From Arthrobacter sp. zg-Y1110 (GTDB lineage: Bacteria > Actinomycetota > Actinomycetes > Actinomycetales > Micrococcaceae): 64,000 nucleotides of DNA. Positions within the stretch are counted from its first letter, which is position 1. Every line of letters begins with the position of its first letter. The stretch lies in the NCBI RefSeq assembly GCF_025244865.1, contig NZ_CP104272.1:62001-126000 (forward strand), written 5' to 3'. This document shows positions 58,115-64,000 of the stretch, piece after piece. The position numbers were made by a program, and so were the translations under genes. The notes beneath the pieces are model-generated. The model saw nothing but the letters and a program-made list of their open reading frames with translations. It was not told the DNA's origin and did not search any database.

Positions 58115-58732
58115 CTAGGATTCCCGGACGAGGACGCCGCCCACGAACGTTGCCGCCAGGCGCAGCTGCGCCGAGGTTCCCGAAAGCTGATCGGCAAGGT
58201 CCCGGTGCCGGGCATAGGCCATGGGCTTGTACTCATGCATCAGTTCCGCCACCCAGATCCGCCGGGACCGCTCGGCCCGCCGGGCCAGCCGGAGCATTTC
58301 GATCCAGTACTCTTCCAGGTCCTCCAGCGAAGCGAGCCGGCGCATGGCGGCGGCGGTCAGCTCAGCCTGCCGGCCGATGACTTCCAGCTGCTCGGAAGCC
58401 CGGCGGGACACCCCTGTGAGCTTGTAGAGGGAAATGGTTTCCGCAGAGGCGTCCAGGCACTCCATGGCGGACATCAGGAGCAGGGAAAGCTCGTAGAGGT
58501 CTTCACGGGGGAGCGGGTTGATGAAGCTGGTCCGCATCTGCGTCATCAGTGCAAAGTGCAGATCGGTGGTTTCGGCATCGATCTGATGCAGCTGCTCGGT
58601 GAGCCGGTCGAATTCCTCCGGTTCTGCTCCGAGGATCTCCGCCAGTATGCTGGTGCCGCGCAGCAGTTGGGATGCCATGCGGGAGAGCAGCTCAAGGCCT
58701 GCATTCTCTTGGGGGAAGAGTTGAAGCTTCAC
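58115..58732 (-). CDS. DUF47 (PhoU-like) accessory protein of the Pit transporter
   Basis: A 205-residue all-helical protein of the PhoU-related DUF47 family, including LFPQENAGLELL at the start and repeated amphipathic helices. Such proteins commonly sit in an operon with pit genes and appear to tune the transporter; metal binding through Glu/Asp clusters is known for relatives. The start is GTG at 58732. Confidence 0.88.
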   Translation of the reverse strand: MKLQLFPQENAGLELLSRMASQLLRGTSILAEILGAEPEEFDRLTEQLHQIDAETTDLHFALMTQMRTSFINPLPREDLYELSLLLMSAMECLDASAETISLYKLTGVSRRASEQLEVIGRQAELTAAAMRRLASLEDLEEYWIEMLRLARRAERSRRIWVAELMHEYKPMAYARHRDLADQLSGTSAQLRLAATFVGGVLVRES

Positions 58733-59049
58733 GCTGGACGCACGTCTGCCGGGGAAGTAAGGGTGCTCACAGCCCCAAGAATATCCGATGGAGGGGCTGG
58801 AATTACGGGAAAGCCCGCGAAAGAATCCGCTGGGAACCAGCTGGGGAAAAGTAACGGTGCCGGACCGGGAGCGCCTCTCGGCGGAAGGCCGCTCGAAGCG
58901 GCTCAGAGTTGAAGCCCGGGGGTTCCGCAGTCCGACACCGATTTCAGTTTTCTACGCTCGGCCGGTGATGTCAACACGGCCATGCGGCCCGGGGCGGCAC
59001 TGTGAGGAGCGCCACTGTGGGGCTTGGCACTGTGTGCGCCACGGCACGG
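58733..59049. other. 317-nt intergenic region upstream of DUF47-pit
   Basis: No gene is evident. On the minus strand TATTCT (58778-58783) is a plausible -10 for DUF47-pit, and it lies between the arms of an inverted repeat (58770-58776 with 58793-58799). Further out, CACTGTG occurs three times at exact 15-nt steps (58998, 59013, 59028). No PHO-box repeat was found. Confidence 0.55.
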
Positions 59050-59691
59050 CTAGTCGAGCTCTCCGCGCCGCCAGGCGGCTGCCGAGTGCTCCAAATCCTC
59101 GGCCGTGTGTACCAGTTGGCGCGCGTTGCGGGTCAACAGGGTGGCCCGGTCCCCGTTGGAGGCCTCCGAGGAATCGGCATGGTTGGCCTGGCCGAGGGCC
59201 ACTACGCGGCAGAATGCGGCGAAACGCTCCAGCGCGACGTCGAACTCACCTTCGAAGGCACCGGAAAGAATGGTGTCCGCCATGGCCCGCACTTCGTCCG
59301 CTCCGAGGGGCTCGGCTACTCCGGCGACTACCTTGGATACCTGTGCAACGTCTTTGCCGGCGGCGTAGTAGGCGGCGATCCGTTCCGGGTTCCGCTGGAT
59401 GGATGCGCGGAGGGCATAGAGGCGCCAGAGGGCGCCGGGCAGGGACCGGGCGGGGCTTTCAGCCCACATCTCGGCCACGGCTTCCACCCCCTGCTGGTCG
59501 GTCAGTTCCACGAGCCGGCGGGTGACTTCCGGATCGGTGCTCTCGCGGCCGTGGTGGACCAGCGCCTGGGCGGCAAGATGGGCCGCCTCCGAAACGCGTG
59601 CCGGATCGGCACCGCCGGGGAAGTTGGCGAAGTCCACAGGTGCAAGAGGCTTTGGCTTGTGATGGCGCGGCGTTGAATTGGACTCACTCAT
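59050..59691 (-). CDS. Conserved actinobacterial protein of unknown function
   Basis: A 213-residue soluble, mostly helical, Ala/Glu-rich protein with no membrane segment and no motif I recognise. The N-terminal 20 residues are basic with a HHKPKP stretch. The sequence ends with charged helices (TAEDLEHSAAAWRRGE). TATTCT lies 7 nt upstream of ATG 59691, supporting a leaderless start and a real gene. Confidence 0.75.
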   Translation of the reverse strand: MSESNSTPRHHKPKPLAPVDFANFPGGADPARVSEAAHLAAQALVHHGRESTDPEVTRRLVELTDQQGVEAVAEMWAESPARSLPGALWRLYALRASIQRNPERIAAYYAAGKDVAQVSKVVAGVAEPLGADEVRAMADTILSGAFEGEFDVALERFAAFCRVVALGQANHADSSEASNGDRATLLTRNARQLVHTAEDLEHSAAAWRRGELD

Positions 59692-59704
59692 ACTTCGAAG
59701 AATA
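59692..59704 (-). promoter_or_regulatory. Leaderless promoter -10 element of the conserved unknown gene
   Basis: TATTCT on the minus strand (59704-59699) with a 7-nt spacer to ATG 59691. Confidence 0.45.
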
Positions 59705-59841
59705 CTCCGGCCTTTACGCGGAATCGAGGCGGTCCCAGGGGTGCCCTGCCGTGCTCCAGACCGGAGTTTTCCACGATCTGTGTGGTGTGCGATAAAGTGG
59801 GACAGTCGGTCCGCAAGCTGTCAAAAGCCGGGGCCGGTGGA

Positions 59842-59914
59842 GCGCCTATAGCTCAGTTGGTAGAGCAACGTCCTTTTAAGTCGTGGGTCGCAGGTTCGAG
59901 CCCTGCTGGGCGCA
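59842..59914 (+). tRNA. tRNA-Lys (anticodon UUU)
   Basis: A 73-nt cloverleaf: acceptor arms GCGCCTA/TGGGCGC, D-arm GCTC...GAGC, anticodon TTT at 59875-59877, and T-arm GCAGG-TTCGAGC-CCTGC. The anticodon stem has one T-T mismatch. The 3' CCA is not encoded; discriminator A is followed by CCG. A hairpin terminator follows. Confidence 0.96.
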
Positions 59915-59923
59915 CCGAACAAG

Positions 59924-59954
59924 AATGGCTTGCCTTCAGTGAAGGCAAGCCATT
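59924..59954. terminator. Bidirectional terminator between tRNA-Lys and the CDGSH gene
   Basis: A perfect 14-bp stem (59924-59937 with 59941-59954) with an AGT triloop. T-rich sequence leaves both sides (TTCTGT on plus, CTTGTT on minus). Confidence 0.85.
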
Positions 59955-59973
59955 TCTGTGTCCGGCACCGCCG

Positions 59974-60351
59974 TTATTCCGCGGCGTCTTCCGCCGCCTT
60001 GCGTGCCGGTGCCGGAACCGGACGACGGCGGGTGGTATCGAACTTCATCAACTTGTGGGTGCCGTCGCAGTACGGCTTGATGGCCGAACCGCCGCACCGG
60101 CACAGGGCAACGGTTTCCCGGTCACGGGGTACCGGAATGCCGTCAGGCGTGACAATTTCAAAGTCGCCGCGGACCAGCAGGGGACCGTTGGGGCAGGCCA
60201 CGATGGAAGCGGGCGCGGCTCCTTCCCGTGTCTCCCAGGTTCCGGCGCCGGCCTGCTCCGCCTGGACGTCCGCTTGTTCGGCGTTCGCCTCCGTCAGCGC
60301 GTCCTGCGCGGCGTCCTTCTCATCTACGTGGCCGGCCGCCGGAGCCGTCAC
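59974..60351 (-). CDS. CDGSH-type iron-sulfur protein
   Basis: A 125-residue protein. Residues 78-100 hold the full CDGSH motif CRCGGSAIKPYCDGTHK, with ligands Cys84, Cys86, Cys95 and His99 for a labile 2Fe-2S cluster. The first 45 residues are acidic and probably disordered. Its start overlaps the stop of the upstream redox enzyme (ATGA), so the two proteins are made together. An electron-transfer role for that partner is a reasonable inference. Confidence 0.9.
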   Translation of the reverse strand: MTAPAAGHVDEKDAAQDALTEANAEQADVQAEQAGAGTWETREGAAPASIVACPNGPLLVRGDFEIVTPDGIPVPRDRETVALCRCGGSAIKPYCDGTHKLMKFDTTRRRPVPAPARKAAEDAAE

Positions 60352-61433
60352 GGGGTTACTCCGGCGGCCGCAGTTGCGGCCAGCGCCGCCGGGCCGCCGT
60401 CGTTCACCAGGGAACGAAGCAGTGCGGACTCGCCCGCCTGCCAGGCCTTCAGCTGGTCTTCGCCGAGCATCGCATCGATGGCCAGGACAGTCGCGGCGCC
60501 GAAGATGACGTCGGCGAGCAGATCGGGTTCAGCCTCGGCCAGGCCGCCGGCCAGGTCCCGGGCGGCAATCTGTTCGTGCACGGCATCGGCTTCCACATGC
60601 TCGTCGAAGTAGTAGGTGACATCGTCGCTGAACCCGTGCCGGCGGAACCCGCGGGCGTAGAACGAGTTGGGGATCGAGGACGTCATCTCGAACGCCGCCA
60701 GGTGCCCGGCAATGGCGCCGCGAAGCCGGCGGTTCAGTCCGAAGAGCGACATGGCGTTGGAGGAGGCCAGGGTCAGGGCGGGAACCTGGTCAATGTAGTA
60801 CCCGTAGCCGGATTCCAGGTCCAGGCCCTCCATGGTGGTGCCGAACAGCTTCGAGTGCATCCGCTCCACCCGACCGCCGCCGTACTCATCGGCCTGGATT
60901 TCGACCAACGCTGCCTTTGCGCGGCCCACCGGCAGGCGCGGAATCGCCCAGCTGTGCGGATCCGCTTCCTTCAGTTGGTAGACCGAGCGCAGGATCAGGA
61001 ACTCGCGAAGCTGTTCCACGCTGGCCTTGCTGGCAATGAACCGGGAGACGCTGGGGCCGTCGTCGTCGGCTGCCAGGCGGAAGAGGGTCTCCGCGACGGC
61101 TTCGCTATTCGGTGCGGGCAGCTCGGGGACGGGCACCGTGCGGCGCAGCACATCCTCGAATGCCGCCTCCAGCCGTGCCCGGACGCGGATCAGCTCGGGA
61201 TCCCACTCTGCCGCGTCGTCAACTCCGTCCAGTCCGCTGTAATGCAGCTCGTACAGGCAGAACAGGGCCAGCTGGAGGTCTTCGTCACGGAACAGATCCG
61301 CGGTGGCAGCCAGTGCTTCGTCCACCAGCAGGTTCAAGGAACCGTAGGCGTTGGCATGACCTGTTCCGCCGCGGTTCTGGAGGAGGTCAATCAAGGTGGC
61401 GCTGACGGGGCCTCTCGGGGCGGGAATCTTCAT
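60348..61433 (-). CDS. Iron-containing redox enzyme, haem-oxygenase-like diiron family
   Basis: A 361-residue helical protein with the candidate metal ligands of haem-oxygenase-like diiron oxidases: Glu62 and His64 in YELHYSG, Glu178 in VEIQADEYGGG, and His279-x3-Asp283-x2-His286 in DEHVEADAVHEQ, the H-x3-D-x2-H pattern known from CADD-type enzymes. Family members oxidise or cleave small molecules using oxygen. Substrate unknown. AAGGAAAG precedes the ATG. It is coupled to the CDGSH gene. Confidence 0.85.
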   Translation of the reverse strand: MKIPAPRGPVSATLIDLLQNRGGTGHANAYGSLNLLVDEALAATADLFRDEDLQLALFCLYELHYSGLDGVDDAAEWDPELIRVRARLEAAFEDVLRRTVPVPELPAPNSEAVAETLFRLAADDDGPSVSRFIASKASVEQLREFLILRSVYQLKEADPHSWAIPRLPVGRAKAALVEIQADEYGGGRVERMHSKLFGTTMEGLDLESGYGYYIDQVPALTLASSNAMSLFGLNRRLRGAIAGHLAAFEMTSSIPNSFYARGFRRHGFSDDVTYYFDEHVEADAVHEQIAARDLAGGLAEAEPDLLADVIFGAATVLAIDAMLGEDQLKAWQAGESALLRSLVNDGGPAALAATAAAGVTP

Positions 61434-61625
61434 TGCTTTCCTTACAACGCACTACAAAGTGCTTTTCCGGCGGGTTTCATGGGGTGGTTGGAACGAATCC
61501 AACCGTCAGCATACTTGGTGTGGCCCGGAGGGGCCTGTTTTGCCGGGCGGCCGGGGCCGGCATTGACCTTTGCCGCGGGGTTCGGTGCAATGGAGGCAAA
61601 GACGACAATGCGCAGGAGGGTGGAT

Positions 61626-62198
61626 ATGCCCGGTATGGATCCTTCAACGGTTCTGCCGCTGCTGCTGCTGACGGCAGTGCTGGTGGCTGGGTCTGCCGGT
61701 GTGGACCGTGCGCTCGGTACCCGGGACGGGGAAAACCTCTTCTGGGTCGGGTTCTCCGCGTTCCTGGGAGTGCTCCTGACCGCTGCGTGGGTGTTGGCTG
61801 CCACGTCGGCCGCATCTGCCGCAGTCGGAGCCGTTGTGGTGGCGGGCAGTATCGCGGCGGCGCTTTGGGTGGGGCGGCGGGACCGCCGTCGTCGCCGGAA
61901 CCGCGAACGCCAACAGCTGGAGGCCGCAGTAAATGCCGCTGCCGCCCGGCACCGGGAAGTCCTGGCCCGCTGGAGTGCCTATGAACTGGACCCCTGGCTC
62001 GCGGCGGAAAACCCGCAGCTGCTGGACGTACGCACCCCGGAAACGCGGACCTTTATCCGGGCGCTGAAGGTTGCCGAGCAACTGCGCCCCGAAGCGGGAA
62101 CCGCGGCGGAGGCCGCTGCCTACGCCGAAGCAGTCACCACGCTGGAAGACTCGCTGCGCCGCGCGGAAGCGACCGCTGACGGCGGGCAGGCGGCCTGA
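61626..62198 (+). CDS. Membrane protein with C-terminal coiled-coil, unknown function
   Basis: A 190-residue protein with three hydrophobic segments (about 8-25, 35-58, 62-80) followed by a basic turn (GRRDRRRRRNRERQQ) and a helical cytoplasmic domain of about 100 residues rich in Ala and Glu. AGGAGGGTGG lies directly before ATG 61626, the strongest ribosome site in this part. No domain recognised. Confidence 0.75.
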   Translation: MPGMDPSTVLPLLLLTAVLVAGSAGVDRALGTRDGENLFWVGFSAFLGVLLTAAWVLAATSAASAAVGAVVVAGSIAAALWVGRRDRRRRRNRERQQLEAAVNAAAARHREVLARWSAYELDPWLAAENPQLLDVRTPETRTFIRALKVAEQLRPEAGTAAEAAAYAEAVTTLEDSLRRAEATADGGQAA

Positions 62199-62243
62199 CG
62201 GCGGGGACTGGACCGTGGTGGGAATGCGTGGCAGTCTCGGGCC

Positions 62244-62543
62244 ATGACTAGCAAAGACATCAGCGTCACGCGCAATGAAGCGCTGAACCGGTACGAACTG
62301 CGGCTGGACGGCACCCTCGTGGGTATGGCCGATTACCAGGTGGAGCCGGACGGCGTTGCTTTGACCCATACGGAAATGGAGCCGGCGTTCCGGCATCAGG
62401 GCTACTCATCGCGCCTGGCCCGATACGCCGTGGAGGACATTGTGAGCGGCGGGCGACGGATCAAGCCGTACTGCTCCTACATGGCCGCATACCTTGGCAA
62501 GCATCCGGAATACAGCCACCACGTGTCCTGGCCGCAGGACTAG
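62244..62543 (+). CDS. GCN5-type N-acetyltransferase, short form (YjdJ-like)
   Basis: A 99-residue GNAT-like protein: RYELRLDGTLVGMADY, then THTEMEPAFRHQGYSSRLARYAVED (acetyl-CoA-binding region) and PYCSYMAAYLGKHPEY with the Cys typical of this small family. The role is unknown. CAGTCT lies 6 nt before the ATG, one base off the leaderless -10. Confidence 0.88.
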   Translation: MTSKDISVTRNEALNRYELRLDGTLVGMADYQVEPDGVALTHTEMEPAFRHQGYSSRLARYAVEDIVSGGRRIKPYCSYMAAYLGKHPEYSHHVSWPQD

Positions 62544-62556
62544 CCGTTAATTGAAG

Positions 62557-62618
62557 CTGGCTTCCCGCTCTGCATATGGGGGGAACGCAGAAGGGGAAGC
62601 CAGTTCCAACAGTATAAT
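62557..62618 (+). promoter_or_regulatory. Promoter with overlapping hairpin/operator for the HTH gene
   Basis: A perfect TATAAT -10 (62613-62618) lies 39 nt before the HTH start. A 10-bp inverted repeat (62557-62566 with 62594-62603), partly extended inward by CTGC/GCAG, covers where the -35 should be. It may be a terminator for the GNAT gene, an operator, or both. Confidence 0.55.
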
Positions 62619-62656
62619 TCCATTTGTCCGGGTAAATCCAATCGAGGGGGCCGAAG

Positions 62657-63382
62657 ATGGCGGTGTCTGCCAGGTCTTTCCAGAATTGGCGCAGCGCAGT
62701 GGCCCCGGGCGAATCCAACGCAGACGTTTGCCGCCGGACGGGCATCAAGCGCTCCACCCTGACCCAGCAGATTGTCCGGGGCAAAGTATCGGAAATTACC
62801 GTGGTCCGGGTGGCTAGGGCGTACGGAAAAAACCCGGTTGAGGCACTGTCGGATTTCGAGGAATACTCCGACCTGCTCGGCGGGCCCTGGCGGCCCACGC
62901 CCGCGGAACTCATCAGCCAGGTTTCCTACGTCTGCATCCTGCAGGTGATCCTGGCCCGGGCCACCCAGTCCGGACCCCCGGAATGCCCTGACCTTGCGAA
63001 ATATCCGCACCGGAACGCGATCCGTTCCTGGTTCGAGGCGGTAGACCCGGGGGACCTGCGCCAGCAGCTTAGTGCCAAGACCGGAGTTGCACCGCAGAAT
63101 ATTTCGGCGCAGCTTTCAGCGGGCCGGCTGGCGCCCGAATTGGCCGTGGAAGCGGCGCGGATTGCGGGTGCTTCACTCCCGGGCGGTTTGGTGGCCACCG
63201 GGCTGGTCACGCCGGGAGAGGCCGGCTGGCCGCAGAAGGGCCAGCAGGAGGCATTGGCTGCACTCAGCGATTCCGAACTCATGTTCCTGGCCCGGGACCG
63301 TTTAGACGGGGTGGGAAAGCAACTAAGGAAGTATGAACACGATGTGGAGAATGATCTAACGCTCTTGGAGAACCTGGGATGA
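62657..63382 (+). CDS. Two-HTH regulatory protein of unknown family
   Basis: A 241-residue protein with an N-terminal XRE-like helix-turn-helix (about 20-58: NADVCRRTGIKRSTLTQQIVRG) and a second HTH-like stretch (about 133-172: LRQQLSAKTGVAPQNISAQLSAGR). The last 25 residues are a charged helix. GAGGGGGCC precedes the ATG. The stop overlaps the next start (ATGA), so regulator and membrane protein are coupled. Confidence 0.75.
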   Translation: MAVSARSFQNWRSAVAPGESNADVCRRTGIKRSTLTQQIVRGKVSEITVVRVARAYGKNPVEALSDFEEYSDLLGGPWRPTPAELISQVSYVCILQVILARATQSGPPECPDLAKYPHRNAIRSWFEAVDPGDLRQQLSAKTGVAPQNISAQLSAGRLAPELAVEAARIAGASLPGGLVATGLVTPGEAGWPQKGQQEALAALSDSELMFLARDRLDGVGKQLRKYEHDVENDLTLLENLG

Positions 63383-64000
63383 ATATAGCCTCTGCCATTC
63401 AGTTTGGCGCGCTGGCCGTTGTGGCTGTTTTTACCCTGGTTCGGCTGCCGCTGGCTATCCAGGGCCGCAATCCAATGCTCTTTTGGGGGCTTGCCGCTGC
63501 CACCATAGGAGTCGCGCTGAGCATTCCGTCGATTTACCTTCCCGTGGATGCTTTGCTGGGCGGATCAAATCACGCCAACCTGGTTCTCCGTTATGCGACC
63601 TACGGAGTCGTGGCGCTCATTGGCGGCAGTGCCGCTGCGGCGTTCCAGGCTCCCAAAGTACGCCGAATCATTTTGGGGCTCCCCGGACTCGTAGTACTGG
63701 CCGCAACAGCCATTGCCACCACCGTGTTGTTCAGCATGTGCGACATGCCGGTCTCTTCCCCGGGCCTCAACGGCTATATAAACCAGGAACCCGTCTGGGC
63801 CTACGCCGTGCTGGGACGGATCTATCCCGCCTATATAGCCGCCTGCCTGATCGTTCCCGCTTTCCGTGTCGCTGCGACCGGGAGGCGGCCTGCCCTGCTG
63901 CGGGTCGGATCGGCGCTGGTAGGCGTTGCCCTTGCCGAGATCGTGATCTGGTCGGCGCTGTGGGTGACCGGACAGCAGACCGGTGTTTGGGACTACATCC
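63379..64000 (+). CDS. Multi-pass membrane protein, MAB_1171c-like, cut by the right edge
   Basis: At least 207 codons with no stop. The visible part holds about six membrane helices (roughly 5-25, 35-55, 67-90, 98-120, 140-162, 173-195). Its layout and its position after an HTH gene resemble the MAB_1171c (DUF6545) family, which in streptomycetes is paired with HTH and ImmA/IrrE-type genes. I count four ATA codons, which are rare in the neighbouring genes, suggesting transfer. Family assignment is tentative. Confidence 0.65.
   Translation, partial: MNIASAIQFGALAVVAVFTLVRLPLAIQGRNPMLFWGLAAATIGVALSIPSIYLPVDALLGGSNHANLVLRYATYGVVALIGGSAAAAFQAPKVRRIILGLPGLVVLAATAIATTVLFSMCDMPVSSPGLNGYINQEPVWAYAVLGRIYPAYIAACLIVPAFRVAATGRRPALLRVGSALVGVALAEIVIWSALWVTGQQTGVWDYI

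Noticed and set aside
58733..59049. A PHO box for the DUF47-pit operon
   Set aside because: I searched both strands for GTTCACC-like 11-nt repeats and found none.
60228..61625. Plus-strand open frame running into the 61626 membrane protein
   Set aside because: It is antisense to the CDGSH and diiron genes. The true start at 61626 has AGGAGGGTGG, and membrane helices begin right after it.

Overview
The window is chromosomal DNA from a high-GC actinobacterium. Gene content and order fit Micrococcaceae, i.e. Arthrobacter in the broad sense: Lsr2, ClpC, the ftsH-folE-folP-folB-folK-panC-lysS cluster, DisA/RadA, a mycobacterial-type ArgA and a DUF2342 protease. Genes are packed tightly, with many 1-4 nt overlaps and long GC-rich intrinsic terminators. 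I see no insertion sequence, prophage, CRISPR array or rRNA. There is one tRNA gene, tRNA-Lys(UUU). This taxonomic reading is inference from gene content, not from a marker-gene comparison.

Layout. 1-4.4 kb: a membrane esterase cut by the left edge and an MprF-like aminoacyl-phospholipid synthase, divergent from a glycerophosphodiesterase. 4.4-17.2 kb: carbon and transport genes (glycerate kinase, uracil permease, SDR plus aldehyde dehydrogenase, phosphoglucomutase, MetE-like protein with a structured leader, POT peptide transporter, luciferase-like monooxygenase, amidase). 17.3-24.5 kb: rhodanese-pheA, topoisomerase IB, a lipid kinase, serS, a HAD hydrolase, a SatD-like protein. 24.5-37.9 kb: ppa, dacB, DUF2342 protease, tilS, hpt, ftsH, the folate genes, two PH-domain membrane proteins and a DUF2520 dehydrogenase-like protein. 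38-43.7 kb: panC, lysS, a small membrane protein, lsr2, clpC. 43.8-52.8 kb: argA, csbD, the PTS-type dihydroxyacetone kinase dhaKLM, mutY, an anchored extracellular protein, disA, radA and a FUSC-type membrane protein. 52.9-58.7 kb: phosphate uptake, with pstSCAB behind a two-unit PHO box facing a Pit transporter plus its DUF47 partner. 59-61.4 kb: tRNA-Lys and a translationally coupled CDGSH / haem-oxygenase-like diiron protein pair. 61.6-64 kb: small unknowns and, at the right edge, a two-HTH regulator overlapping a multi-pass membrane protein with less host-like codon use.

How the genes work together. The folate genes (folE, folP, folB, folK) run co-directionally from GTP to hydroxymethyldihydropterin and dihydropteroate, and panC follows. 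dhaK, dhaL and dhaM make a complete PEP-dependent dihydroxyacetone kinase that must borrow Enzyme I from elsewhere. Pst (high affinity) and Pit (low affinity) sit tail to tail. RadA, DisA and MutY form a DNA-integrity neighbourhood. A recurring regulatory theme is leaderless transcription: at least ten genes have a TANNNT -10 hexamer 6-8 nt before an ATG/GTG start.

The strongest leads for something undescribed are the right-edge HTH/membrane module with a hairpin over its promoter, the diiron-oxidase-like/CDGSH pair, the SAM-clan-like leader before the MetE-like gene, and the lipid aminoacylation/hydrolase pair at the left edge.
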